Program-made: the position numbers and the translations under genes
Assembly: GCF_003952225.1 (NCBI RefSeq)
Contig: NZ_CP034437.1
Coordinates: forward strand, 2,370,501-2,434,500
Length of the DNA: 64,000 bases
DNA from: Paenibacillus albus
GTDB lineage: Bacteria > Bacillota > Bacilli > Paenibacillales > Paenibacillaceae
Reading direction: 5' to 3'
Shown: positions 8,211 through 16,727 of the stretch, piece after piece
Layout of the letters: every line of letters starts with the position of its first letter
Position numbering within the stretch: position 1 is the stretch's first letter
Notes under the pieces: generated by a model
Told to the model about the DNA's origin: nothing
Databases searched by the model: none
What the model saw: only the letters and a program-made list of their open reading frames with translations

Positions 8211-8644
8211 TATTTGAGCACATCCAAACTTTTCTTGAGCTCGCTCAGCTGTTTCTTCACTTCGGCGATTTGGCTGTACAGCTTATTGCTGTTGTCGGTT
8301 TTGCTGCTCATATTGTCCTTGGAGAACTCGAGCAGCTCGTTCAGCGCATCGACTTTGCTCTGAATTTTTCCAAGCTCGCCGTTGAAATTCGTCGTGAGCT
8401 CTTGCATCTGCTTCTTATAATCAGCCTGCATGGCGGATATCTGCTGAGCGGTTTGCTGGTTAACTTGATCGGTCAAGTTCTGCTTGAGCTTGTCTGTATA
8501 CCAGATCGTTCCGAGCAAACCGGAGCCGATAAGGAGTACCCAGAAGAAGAGAAACAAAGGTACGGATAATCCTTTCTTGCGTGTCTGTCTGTTCCGCTCG
8601 TGGCTAGCCGCGGATCTTGTTTCATAAACGGTATTTGTGTCCAT
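8210..8644 (-). CDS. Membrane-anchored coiled-coil protein
   Basis: About 144 residues: a basic N-terminus (ERNRQTRKKG), one membrane helix (VPLFLFFWVLLIGSGLLGTI), then about 95 residues of heptad-rich sequence (QQTAQQISAMQADYKKQM to LKKSLDVLK) predicted as an extracytoplasmic coiled coil. Function unknown. A TTG two codons earlier is an alternative start; AGGAGATTG lies upstream of both. The TAATG overlap with the following NAGPA gene suggests that the two work together at the membrane. Confidence 0.78.
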   Translation of the reverse strand: MDTNTVYETRSAASHERNRQTRKKGLSVPLFLFFWVLLIGSGLLGTIWYTDKLKQNLTDQVNQQTAQQISAMQADYKKQMQELTTNFNGELGKIQSKVDALNELLEFSKDNMSSKTDNSNKLYSQIAEVKKQLSELKKSLDVLK

Positions 8645-8715
8645 AAGCAATCAATCTCCTATTTCGGTAAGCGCTAAGAACTCTATTTTACCACAATAGA
8701 TTCCTAGAATAGAAG

Positions 8716-8750
8716 AAGAGCCCCCTCTGCTTGCAGCAGAAGGAGCTCTT
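8716..8750 (-). terminator. Rho-independent terminator of the PhyH gene
   Basis: AAGAGC...TCTGC pairs with GCAGA...GCTCTT around a short loop. Read on the minus strand it is followed by CTTCTATTCT. The pairing has a few mismatches. Confidence 0.65.
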
Positions 8751-8796
8751 GGCTCTTGCATTTTAGCTATTCGTTCTTGCGTTTCACCGCATTAGC

Positions 8797-9636
8797 TTAC
8801 GCGTTCTTGTTATACAAAACAGGATTAAGCGGAGAAGCGGCAACCTCGCCCGGCTTGATACCCGGGAACCAGTTATTAAGGTCGCTTCTGCGTGCGTTGC
8901 TGTCTGGCTCGGCAACAATCATATCGTCCGCGATATAGATAATTGTCATGACTTCGCGCATTCGATCCGACGGATTGCCCGGAGCCGAGTGGATCGTCCA
9001 GCCTGCGTGGAATGTCGCATCGCCTGCTTCCATCGCGCCGTAGTTCGTCGTCGGCAGCCCTTTGCCGGTTACATAGGAGCCAATCGTCTTATGCGATTCA
9101 TCGGAAATATCTTGACGGCTCAAGTAGCCGCTTTGGTACGATTCGTCAACGAATGTCATCGAGCCGATTTCTTCGGAGATCGGAACAAGCGGCATCCACA
9201 GCGTGATGGATTTATTCGAACTGAGCGGCCAATAATTCTGATCCTGATGCCATGGTGTATGACCGCCGCCTGGCTCTTTGAACAACGCTTGGTCATGATA
9301 TAAGCGCACGCCATCTACACCCATCAGCTCAGCTGCGATTTTGGCAAATCGTCTCGCATATGTGAAACGCTTCGCGGACTCGCTCATTTCGCACAAGTTC
9401 CCGATTTGTATGAATGCTTTGCCGTAAGTGTCGCGCTCTTCGACAGGCTTGGTCTGATTATTGTGTTCGCGGACGAGGCCTTCGATAATCGGTTCATAAA
9501 TGTCCACTTCTTCCGGCTTCAGTACATTTTTAAGAAAAATATGGCCGTTCTTCTGATACGATGCGATTTGCTCAGCCGAAAGCTCGTAGTCCTCTGTTAA
9601 AGTAGGCAATTGTGCTAGATTCGTGTTTGCTTCCAT
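8797..9636 (-). CDS. Phytanoyl-CoA dioxygenase (PhyH) family protein
   Basis: 279 residues of the Fe(II)/2-oxoglutarate oxygenase family. The facial triad is visible as H130-x-D132 in TPWHQDQNYW and a distal His (~216) in WTIHSAPGNPSDRMRE, with a following Arg to bind 2-oxoglutarate. It should hydroxylate a small, unidentified substrate in the cytoplasm. ATG is preceded by AGGGAGCGAG. It is divergent from an AraC regulator at 9796, a pairing usually found where such oxygenases act on sugar or compatible-solute-like molecules and are locally regulated. Confidence 0.9.
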   Translation of the reverse strand: MEANTNLAQLPTLTEDYELSAEQIASYQKNGHIFLKNVLKPEEVDIYEPIIEGLVREHNNQTKPVEERDTYGKAFIQIGNLCEMSESAKRFTYARRFAKIAAELMGVDGVRLYHDQALFKEPGGGHTPWHQDQNYWPLSSNKSITLWMPLVPISEEIGSMTFVDESYQSGYLSRQDISDESHKTIGSYVTGKGLPTTNYGAMEAGDATFHAGWTIHSAPGNPSDRMREVMTIIYIADDMIVAEPDSNARRSDLNNWFPGIKPGEVAASPLNPVLYNKNA

Positions 9637-9731
9637 TATGACTCGCTCCCTTATTTCATATTCGCTTGCAATATGACCCTATTATAGCGCGTGAGGGGAA
9701 GAGGCTTCTTTGTTCCGATATCTTATCCTTT

Positions 9732-9760
9732 TTGTCAAAAACAACTGTGTTTATTACAAT
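9732..9760 (+). promoter_or_regulatory. Sigma-A-like promoter of the AraC gene
   Basis: TTGTCA (9732-9737) and TACAAT (9755-9760) are separated by 17 bases and end 35 bases before the AraC start codon. On the other side a small inverted repeat, CATATT/AATATG (9657-9675), lies just upstream of the PhyH gene. Confidence 0.6.
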
Positions 9761-9795
9761 AGTGGTAGTATAGCCGCAGAAGGGGGCATTAGAGA

Positions 9796-10704
9796 ATGAT
9801 GTATTTATCCGAAATGATGGCGAAGAGCCCGATCGTTCCATACATACGCGAAGGGGACTTTGCAATCCGCAAGCCATGGACGTACCCGGAGCGCAAGCTG
9901 CTCGATTATTTAATCGTGTATTTTCAAGAAGGCTCGTGTTTGTTTACCGTTGATGGCGTCCCTTATGAATTCGGCAGCGGCGAATTTTGTCTCGTTCAAC
10001 CGGAGAGCTTGGTCGTGTTAGAGGGGCGGACGAATACGATCACGCCTTTCGTTCATCTCGATTTCTTCTATGATGATCGGAGGGAAGAGCGGTTCCCGAC
10101 AAGGGGCGGACAGACGGACTTAACCGCATATGCTCATCTCATGCAGCCGAAGCTCAATGACTTCAATGGAATCAACATTCCGGTTAAGCTGAACCCGAAG
10201 AAGCCGATTGTGCTGCGAGATAAATTTATTGAAATGGTTAAGTGCTGGCAGCACCGTGATCCGATTATGCAGCTTCGCGCGCAGTCATTGGCAACTGAGG
10301 TGATTCTGGCCATACTGGAGGATCATACGGACCTAAGGGAAGCGGAGAAAACAGCGCCGCAGCCGCTCAATTGGATTACGTCGTTCTTCTCCTTCAACTT
10401 ATCTGAGCATCTTACGGTGAACGAAATGGCGAAGCGCGCCAATTTATCTCCATCGAGATTCAGCGCCAAGTTTCGCGAGCAATTCGGCATTCCGCCGCAT
10501 CGCTACTTGCTGGAGCTGCGGATTGCTCACGCAAAAGAGCTGCTTGTCTCATCCGAGCTGCGTCTGGAGGAGATTGCAGAGTATTGCGGCTTTGCAGATA
10601 TTCATCATTTTACGAAGGCGTTTAAGAAAATGACTGGCGCAGCGCCGGGCTCTTACCGGAAGGAGCGCATACACGTATCAAATGAAACGAGCATTGACCG
10701 TTGA
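9796..10704 (+). CDS. AraC family transcriptional regulator
   Basis: 302 residues. N-terminal cupin-like domain (YLIVYFQEGSCLFTVDGVPY, then FGSGEFCLVQPESLVVL) and a C-terminal double HTH (LTVNEMAKRANLSPSRFSAKF and LEEIAEYCGFADIHHFTKAF, ending MTGAAPGSYRK). GGGGG before ATG 9796; the next codon but none (9799) is also ATG. It lies divergently from the PhyH oxygenase and probably controls it. Confidence 0.9.
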   Translation: MMYLSEMMAKSPIVPYIREGDFAIRKPWTYPERKLLDYLIVYFQEGSCLFTVDGVPYEFGSGEFCLVQPESLVVLEGRTNTITPFVHLDFFYDDRREERFPTRGGQTDLTAYAHLMQPKLNDFNGINIPVKLNPKKPIVLRDKFIEMVKCWQHRDPIMQLRAQSLATEVILAILEDHTDLREAEKTAPQPLNWITSFFSFNLSEHLTVNEMAKRANLSPSRFSAKFREQFGIPPHRYLLELRIAHAKELLVSSELRLEEIAEYCGFADIHHFTKAFKKMTGAAPGSYRKERIHVSNETSIDR

Positions 10705-10724
10705 GTACGGTGCAATGCTCGTTT
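10685..10724. terminator. Bidirectional terminator between AraC and CAP genes
   Basis: AAACGAGCATTG (10685-10696) pairs with CAATGCTCGTTT (10713-10724), with CCGT/ACGG extending the stem. T-rich sequence occurs on both sides. The AraC stop codon lies inside the hairpin loop. Confidence 0.75.
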
Positions 10725-10752
10725 ATGATTTGACAGCAATTATGGAGTCAGC

Positions 10753-11793
10753 TTATGGACTGATGAACTGCTGAGTCCAATAAGGGCTCATGTTGCCGCC
10801 AGGGGCATAGCCGACGCCTAGCTTCGTGAAGTTCGGGCTAAGAATGTTAGCTTTGTGTCCAGGAGAGTTCATCCAAGCCGTCATGACTTCCTGAACGCTC
10901 TTCTGGCCGGCAGCGATATTCTCGCCTGCATACGAATAGTTGATGCCGAATTGCTTCATCATATCAAATGGGCTGCCATACGTTGGTGAATCATGCGAAA
11001 AGTAGTTTTTGTCGCGCATATCGGTCGATTTCGCTTGAGCGCTCTTCGACAGCGGATCGTAAAGAGTCAGCGCCGAAAGACCGGCTTTGGCACGCTCTGC
11101 GTTCACTTGCTGAAGAATTTGCTGCGCAATGGATTGATCGACATTGGAACCGGTATTGCCAGTAATGTTGCCTGTGTTGCCTGTGTTACCAGTGTTTCCG
11201 GTTCCCGTTCCAGTGTTACCGGTTGGATAACCTGTTTTGTTGCCTGTTCCGTAGTTATAGCCGCCGCCTGTATTGCCGGTTGTGCCCGGATTAACTTGGC
11301 GCAGCTGGCCATTCAACCATTCATACCACGGACTATTGTTCAAATTGCCTAAGTTTCCTAAATTACCTAAATTACCGAGATTACCTTGAAGAGTGCCGTT
11401 GTCCGAATAAGCATTGAAGCGACGATCGTTGTTTAGCGGTGTAGCAGTACCATTGTACGAATAGCCTCTGTACGTGTTGTTATTGTTGTACAGATTGCCG
11501 TTGTACGTATTGCCATACATGTTGTTGCGGTACGTACGGTTGTTCAGCGGCAGCAGCTCGTCTGCGGTGTTTACTGTCTTGCGCTCGAGATACCTCACGC
11601 CATTGCCGGTTTTGTTCTCCAAATACCTTATCCCATTACCGGTCTTGTTCTCCAAATACCTCACATCATGGCCGGCTCTGTTGGCTGCTTTGTAGGAGTT
11701 GTTCGGTCCTGGTCCAGACACTGCGTTATAGATCAGAACACCTACGCCGACTGCTAAACAAATACCTAATAATGTTCCGAAAAATCTTCTCAT
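10753..11793 (-). CDS. CAP (SCP/PR1) domain protein with repeat-rich linker
   Basis: 346 residues. Start ATG 11793 (MRRFFGTLLGICLAVG) gives a membrane anchor or signal peptide; earlier in-frame codons would run into the beta-galactosidase gene. A linker of about 190 residues holds three copies of a YLENKTGNG-like unit, an Asn/Tyr-rich stretch, five GNL units and several NTG units. The C-terminal CAP domain has NAERAKAGLSALT, FSHDSPTYGSPFDM, SYAGENIAAGQ and MNSPGHKANIL, similar to Bacillus YkwD. Probable secreted or membrane-tethered envelope protein; CAP activity in bacteria is mostly uncharacterised. Confidence 0.88.
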   Translation of the reverse strand: MRRFFGTLLGICLAVGVGVLIYNAVSGPGPNNSYKAANRAGHDVRYLENKTGNGIRYLENKTGNGVRYLERKTVNTADELLPLNNRTYRNNMYGNTYNGNLYNNNNTYRGYSYNGTATPLNNDRRFNAYSDNGTLQGNLGNLGNLGNLGNLNNSPWYEWLNGQLRQVNPGTTGNTGGGYNYGTGNKTGYPTGNTGTGTGNTGNTGNTGNITGNTGSNVDQSIAQQILQQVNAERAKAGLSALTLYDPLSKSAQAKSTDMRDKNYFSHDSPTYGSPFDMMKQFGINYSYAGENIAAGQKSVQEVMTAWMNSPGHKANILSPNFTKLGVGYAPGGNMSPYWTQQFISP

Positions 11794-11872
11794 TTGTCTG
11801 ATCAAGCTCCCTTCACATCCACTAATATGTTCAGCGGCGTGGGGAGCTATGCGATCAGGAAACGAGGCAATA

Positions 11873-13912
11873 TCAAGCAAATTGCTCAATAATAAGGACA
11901 CCGTAGCCAGCTAGCGGAACTTGGCCGGCGACTGGTTCACCGGTCAGAAGGTCGACGCCGGCGTATTCGCCCAGCTCGACGAATACTTCTGCAGCATTGT
12001 GATTCAGAACAAACAAGTAGGAGCGGTCTTCTTGCGCGCGAAGCGTCACTTCAACGCCAGGCTGCTTGCCGGGAAGCGGCTTAACGCCGCTGTTGTCGCA
12101 CAATGCGCCAAGGAAGCCTTGCAAGAAGTCGGCATCTGGACTTGACGCCACATACCATGCTTCGCCGCTGCCGAATGGATTGCGGGTCAGCACCGGCATG
12201 CCTTTATAGAAGTCATCACCGTACACAGCCATCACTTCTGCGCTTTCTGCATGAATGAGATCGCATAGAATGGAACAGTTGTACTCGCTGCCTGCTTGCA
12301 GCTGCGTGCCTAGCGCATCCTTCATTACAATGCGGTTATGCTGCCCAGGGAACAGCGCGTCGATCTCCTCTGCCCATATGCCCAGCAATCCCCGCAATTC
12401 GCCCGGATAACCGCCGAGCGTGACAAGATCGTTCTCATTCACGATTCCGCTGAAGAACGTTGTGACGAATTTGCCGCCAGCCGCGACATACGCTTCAATT
12501 CGCGCAGCCATCCCCGGCTTGACCATATACATGACTGGAGCAAGCACGATGGCATACGGACTGAGATCGTCCTCGAATGAAACTATGTCCACTTGATACC
12601 CTTGTTCGTGCAGGGCACGGTAATATTTATGAACTTCGTCTACATACTTAAGATCAACCGTTGGACCGCTCGAATATTCAATCGCCCAGCGGTTCTCCCA
12701 ATCATACATAATGGCAATTCGGCTAGGCAGACGAGAGCCGAGCAGCTTGTTGCCAAGGCTGTTCAGCTCCTTCCCAAGCTGAGCGCATTCACGGAATACG
12801 CGCGTATGCTCATGGCCGACATGCTCGATCAGCGCGCCATGATATTTCTCGCAAGCCCCGACAGAGCGGCGCAGCTGGAAGAACATGACACTGTCCGAGC
12901 CGTGGGCCACAGCTTGATAGCTCCATAAGCGCATAATGCCTGGACGCTTCAGCGTGTTGTACGCCTGCCAGTTCTGCTGGCTTGGCGTCTGCTCCATGAG
13001 CAGGAACGGCGCGCCATTCTTCAAGCCACGCATAAGATCATGCGTCATTGAAGTATAGCTTGTAGGCGTATCCATGGATGGGTAGTTGTCCCATGCGATA
13101 ATGTCCATATGCTTGGCCCATTTGAAATAATCGAGCGGCTTATAGGTGCCCATGAGATTGGTTGTGACTGGCAAATCAGGCGTAATCGCTTTAATCGCGT
13201 CATACTCCAGCTTATAGCAATCAAGCAGACTGTCGGAATTGAAGCGGGTATAATCAAGCGAGATGCCTTGGAAGCAGGTACGGTCGGACGACCACTGCTC
13301 CGACTGCGCGTTAGGCAGCACGATCTCGTCCCAATCATAGAAGGAATGTCCCCAGAAACGGGTATTCCACTGTTCGTTCAGCTTGTCCAGCGTGCCGTAT
13401 TTGGCGCGCAGCCAGTCACGGAATGCCGCTTCGCAGCGATCGCAATAGCATTCGCCGCCATACTCATTGGAGACATGCCAGAGCAGCAGGGCAGGATGAT
13501 CCTTGTAACGCTCCGCCAGCTTAGAAGCAAGCTGAGTGGAGAGGCTGCGGTAAACGGGGCTATTCGGACAAGAGTTGTGGCGTCCGCCGAATTTGCGCTG
13601 TCTGCCGTCAAAGTCGGTGCGCAGCACTTCCGGATATTTGCGTGCCATCCAAGCGGGATGCGCGCCGGTGCTTGTAGCCAGACATGCGTAGATGCCGTTC
13701 TTATGCAGCATGTCCATAATGCGGTCAAGCGTCTCGAAGTTATACGTATCTTCATTAGGCTGGAGCATCGCCCAGGAGAATACGTTCACAGTTGCAATAT
13801 TCATGCCAGCAAGCGGAATAAGCCGCATATCCTCAGGCCAAATGCTCTCGTCCCACTGCTCGGGGTTATAGTCGCCGCCATATAACATTTTGGGCAATTT
13901 AGTCGTATCCAT
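11873..13912 (-). CDS. Beta-galactosidase, glycoside hydrolase family 42
   Basis: 679 residues, full length for GH42. N-terminal TIM barrel begins YGGDYNPEQWDESIW. The acid/base Glu150 lies in HVSNEYGG and the nucleophile Glu307 in FLLMEQTPS. The cysteine cluster that binds zinc is intact (C115, C155, C157, C160 around GECYCDRCE). Trimerisation and C-terminal beta domains follow. No signal peptide, so it hydrolyses imported beta-galactosides in the cytoplasm. It is divergent from an AraC regulator at 14013 across a 9 bp inverted repeat. Confidence 0.95.
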   Translation of the reverse strand: MDTTKLPKMLYGGDYNPEQWDESIWPEDMRLIPLAGMNIATVNVFSWAMLQPNEDTYNFETLDRIMDMLHKNGIYACLATSTGAHPAWMARKYPEVLRTDFDGRQRKFGGRHNSCPNSPVYRSLSTQLASKLAERYKDHPALLLWHVSNEYGGECYCDRCEAAFRDWLRAKYGTLDKLNEQWNTRFWGHSFYDWDEIVLPNAQSEQWSSDRTCFQGISLDYTRFNSDSLLDCYKLEYDAIKAITPDLPVTTNLMGTYKPLDYFKWAKHMDIIAWDNYPSMDTPTSYTSMTHDLMRGLKNGAPFLLMEQTPSQQNWQAYNTLKRPGIMRLWSYQAVAHGSDSVMFFQLRRSVGACEKYHGALIEHVGHEHTRVFRECAQLGKELNSLGNKLLGSRLPSRIAIMYDWENRWAIEYSSGPTVDLKYVDEVHKYYRALHEQGYQVDIVSFEDDLSPYAIVLAPVMYMVKPGMAARIEAYVAAGGKFVTTFFSGIVNENDLVTLGGYPGELRGLLGIWAEEIDALFPGQHNRIVMKDALGTQLQAGSEYNCSILCDLIHAESAEVMAVYGDDFYKGMPVLTRNPFGSGEAWYVASSPDADFLQGFLGALCDNSGVKPLPGKQPGVEVTLRAQEDRSYLFVLNHNAAEVFVELGEYAGVDLLTGEPVAGQVPLAGYGVLIIEQFA

Positions 13913-13951
13913 CTGGGTAAATTCCCTTCTGTAAATAAGATGATAACAGCT

Positions 13952-13992
13952 CTATTTTATGGTAAGATTCGAGTGAGAGATATATAAAATAG
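13952..13992. promoter_or_regulatory. Inverted repeat in the GH42/AraC divergent promoter region
   Basis: CTATTTTAT (13952-13960) and ATAAAATAG (13984-13992) form a perfect 9 bp inverted repeat separated by 23 bases, so the arm centres are three helical turns apart. A regulator binding site is inferred. The arm ATAAAAT could also overlap a -10 element. Confidence 0.5.
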
Positions 13993-14012
13993 TTTAGGCA
14001 GGATATCATAAT

Positions 14013-14897
14013 ATGGAACAGCTAACTGAGCGGAAGCAATTTCACATAAACGGGCAGCAGCAAAACCGATTCATGTTTAAGAGCGGCGAATTCGAGCTGC
14101 CGCTCTATATGGATAGCATTGGTGTCAATCCGGAGCAGGAATCGGTAGACCGAACGAAAGGATATCCGTATTTTCACTGGCTGCAAACCATCGAAGGAGA
14201 AGGCGAGTTCGAGCTGAACGGCAGACGCTACTCGCTGCCGCCGGGACATGGCTCGCTGCTCTTCCCAGGGGTGCCGCATTTCTACGCAGCCAAGGGCGGG
14301 CGCAAATGGTCAACGCTTTATGTGACATTCGGCGGCGTATTAGCGGCTTCGATGCTTGCGTCGCTTGGCATTCGGCATACGGAGTGGCTGCATTGGGATG
14401 AAGATGCACCGATCACATCGCAGCTTATTACGATGATCAATCAGGCGCAGCATGATGAAGACCGGACGGGGCTTAACGCGTCGGCACAGCTGTACCGCTT
14501 TCTCACGATGATCAAGATTTATGGGCAGAAGGGCGGCCGCTCATCGGTATTCCAGCATTTGGAGAAGCTGGACCCGTTGCTCGGATGGCTGGACGTGAAT
14601 TACGGCGATCCCGACATCAGCCTTACGGATATGGCAGAGAAGCTATTAATCAGCCCGCGTTATTTGAACTCACTGTTTAGGCAAGCCTTCGGCATCACAG
14701 CGTATGCCTACTTAATTCGGCTGCGAATCATTAAGTCCAAAGAAATGATGAGCCTTGGCGACAGCTCACGCTCCATCAAAGAAATCGCGCAGCTGTCAGG
14801 CTACCGCGATTCCAGCCATTTTATTGCGGCATTCGGCAAGACGGAAGGCATTACGCCAGAGCAGTTCCGCAAGCTGCACGGCTTAATATCAGGCTAA
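14013..14897 (+). CDS. AraC family transcriptional regulator
   Basis: 294 residues. N-terminal cupin (YFHWLQTIEGEGEFELNGR, LPPGHGSLLFPGVPHFY) typical of sugar-sensing AraC proteins. C-terminal double HTH (SLTDMAEKLLISPRYLNSLF and IKEIAQLSGYRDSSHFIAAF, ending TPEQFRKLHG). Divergent from the GH42 beta-galactosidase and most likely its activator. Whether the signal is a galactoside is inference. Confidence 0.9.
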   Translation: MEQLTERKQFHINGQQQNRFMFKSGEFELPLYMDSIGVNPEQESVDRTKGYPYFHWLQTIEGEGEFELNGRRYSLPPGHGSLLFPGVPHFYAAKGGRKWSTLYVTFGGVLAASMLASLGIRHTEWLHWDEDAPITSQLITMINQAQHDEDRTGLNASAQLYRFLTMIKIYGQKGGRSSVFQHLEKLDPLLGWLDVNYGDPDISLTDMAEKLLISPRYLNSLFRQAFGITAYAYLIRLRIIKSKEMMSLGDSSRSIKEIAQLSGYRDSSHFIAAFGKTEGITPEQFRKLHGLISG

Positions 14898-14918
14898 AGC
14901 GAAAGCGAGAATAGAGCG

Positions 14919-15737
14919 ATGGAAACGAAGCAATGTACAGTATGCGGGCAAGAGAAGCCGCAATCCGCGTTCACGAAGCGGGCTGGCAAGAGCGGCCGGC
15001 GCGGAACATGCCGCTCCTGTATGCGTCGGCGCAAGCGTGATACGATAACGGCAATTTTGCCGCTGCATTCGAATACAGCCGTCGTCGCTGCAGAAACGGT
15101 GCCGAGCATAGCGGTTCAAGCAGCTTCGGAATTCGCTGCGGTGGGACAAGCTGCTGCGGCTGAACCGCGAGCTTCCGAAGGCGCCTTATCGTCGGAAGCG
15201 CCGCCCGCTCGAACGCGTACACGTAAGCGCAAACGCCGCCGCGGACGATACAACAAGTCGGCAAGGCTAAGGAAACAGCAGGAGACAGAGCAGACAGCAG
15301 AAGCGGTTAAGCTTCCGGTTCGGCCGCCGGACCGTGTCATTAAACAAATTCAAGGCTCCTTCACCTTCTCGACCTCGGTGTTGAATGACAGAGGAAGAGG
15401 GCACATTCGGCTGCGCGGCTACCGGGAAACAGGGAAGCGCTGGTCTACGGTCATTCCGACGGAGATGGCCGTTCGCATGGTTGAAGAAGGCGCAGCAGGC
15501 ATTATTAATTCAGGCATGATTCATAAGCTGTATACGAAGACGGATTTTCGACTGCTCATTCTGCAGCGCGACGACTATATTTGCCGGTATTGCGGCAAAT
15601 TCGGCGACACGATCGACCATGTCATGCCTAAATCTAAGGGCGGACTGTCATCGCCAGCCAATTGCGTCTGCGCTTGCTCGGAGTGCAATCTGAAGAAAGC
15701 GGATAAATTAGACTTTGTTAATAATGATGATTTCTAG
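14919..15737 (+). CDS. HNH endonuclease with N-terminal zinc ribbon
   Basis: 272 residues. Residues ~6-34 hold a CxxC...CxxC zinc ribbon (CTVCGQEK, CRSCMRR). An Ala-rich, then very basic linker (TRTRKRKRRRGR) follows. The C-terminal HNH nuclease domain reads ICRYCGKFG, TIDHVMPKSKGG and CACSECNLKKAD, with both zinc CxxC pairs and the DH catalytic motif intact. Phage-like HNH proteins and chromosomal RNA/DNA-repair-type HNH proteins share this core. No phage genes surround it. It starts 21 bases after the AraC gene with a weak ribosome site, so it may be part of the same transcript. Confidence 0.85.
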   Translation: METKQCTVCGQEKPQSAFTKRAGKSGRRGTCRSCMRRRKRDTITAILPLHSNTAVVAAETVPSIAVQAASEFAAVGQAAAAEPRASEGALSSEAPPARTRTRKRKRRRGRYNKSARLRKQQETEQTAEAVKLPVRPPDRVIKQIQGSFTFSTSVLNDRGRGHIRLRGYRETGKRWSTVIPTEMAVRMVEEGAAGIINSGMIHKLYTKTDFRLLILQRDDYICRYCGKFGDTIDHVMPKSKGGLSSPANCVCACSECNLKKADKLDFVNNDDF

Positions 15738-15853
15738 CGGGTTTGACGCCTCTTTTCCAATATCTAGTCCATGAAAAGTGAATAACTCCCGTGTTAGTAT
15801 GAGTGGCGTCGGGGCGCCCGGCATACAACATTTGTAAACGAGGAGGATTTTTC

Positions 15854-16570
15854 ATGAAGATGCAACCATTTCGTATAGGTGTAGCTAGTGTACTCGCGGC
15901 GAGCTTGATCGCGCTTGGAGGAGGAGCAGCCCTGCAGAAGGCAGAAGCAGCCTCCGTGAACAGCTCCGTCTCATATAAAGTAACAAGCACGGATACGATG
16001 TATAAAATCGCTAAAAAATACGGTGTGAGCTTGAATGCGTTAATTGCGGCTAACCCTTCGATTGCGAATCCGAACATCATCTGGGCAGGCATGATTGTGA
16101 AGGTGCCTGTGACGACAACAACTAGCGGCAATACAGGTTCGAGTACTGGCTCTGGTTCTGGTTCAACAACTACGACAACAACAACTACGAGCACGACGGA
16201 TAAGTCCACTTTTGCGACTCAAGTGGTGACACTTGTGAACCAAGAACGTGCCAAGGCAGGCCTTTCAGCTTTGAAACCTGATACGCTGCTGAACAAAGTT
16301 GCACTGGATAAAGCGAAAGATATGTATACGAACAACTATTTCGACCATAATTCGCCGACGTATGGCTCACCTTTCGACATGATGCGTGCTTACGGCGTCA
16401 CTTACTCGTATGCAGGTGAGAATATTGCGAAGGGCCAACGTACGCCTTCGGAAGTTATGACTGCGTGGATGAACAGCGCTGGCCATAAAGCCAATATTCT
16501 TAGTGCTAACTACAAGAAGATCGGTGTTGCGTACTACAACGGTGAATGGGTGCAAGAGTTTACTTCATAA
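15854..16570 (+). CDS. Secreted LysM-CAP domain protein
   Basis: 238 residues. Signal peptide (MKMQPFRIGVASVLAASLIA, cleavage near AEAAS), one LysM domain (YKVTSTDTMYKIAKKYGVSL to AGMIVKVP), a Thr/Ser/Gly-rich linker, and a C-terminal CAP domain (VNQERAKAGLSALK, FDHNSPTYGSPFDMM, MNSAGHKANIL). Similar to Bacillus YkwD/SafA-like spore or wall proteins; LysM should bind peptidoglycan. ATG 15854 follows GAGGAGGA. It is a paralogue of the CAP protein at 10753-11793 with a different targeting module. Own terminator follows. Confidence 0.92.
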   Translation: MKMQPFRIGVASVLAASLIALGGGAALQKAEAASVNSSVSYKVTSTDTMYKIAKKYGVSLNALIAANPSIANPNIIWAGMIVKVPVTTTTSGNTGSSTGSGSGSTTTTTTTTSTTDKSTFATQVVTLVNQERAKAGLSALKPDTLLNKVALDKAKDMYTNNYFDHNSPTYGSPFDMMRAYGVTYSYAGENIAKGQRTPSEVMTAWMNSAGHKANILSANYKKIGVAYYNGEWVQEFTS

Positions 16571-16586
16571 TGTGGATTTTACGGGG

Positions 16587-16611
16587 AGCGGCCAGATGGG
16601 CCGCTTTTTTG
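16587..16611 (+). terminator. Rho-independent terminator after the LysM-CAP gene
   Basis: AGCGGCC (16587-16593) pairs with GGCCGCT (16599-16605) around a 5-base loop, followed by TTTTTTG. Confidence 0.9.
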
Positions 16612-16727
16612 TTATTTCGGTTTACATAATATTTGTATGAGAGAAATTTAATTCTTCATTTTTCGCAGGTATTGGGTAATTAAAAGCGAAATCTATTGTT
16701 ACGAATTTACTAGCTCGGGGGTCCATT

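Noticed and set aside
11794..11901. Extended N-terminus of the CAP protein
   Set aside because: It would overlap the upstream GH42 gene and place the signal helix internally; ATG 11793 begins the signal directly.
13109..13885. 258-codon plus-strand frame opposite the GH42 gene
   Set aside because: Antisense shadow of a gene with intact catalytic motifs.
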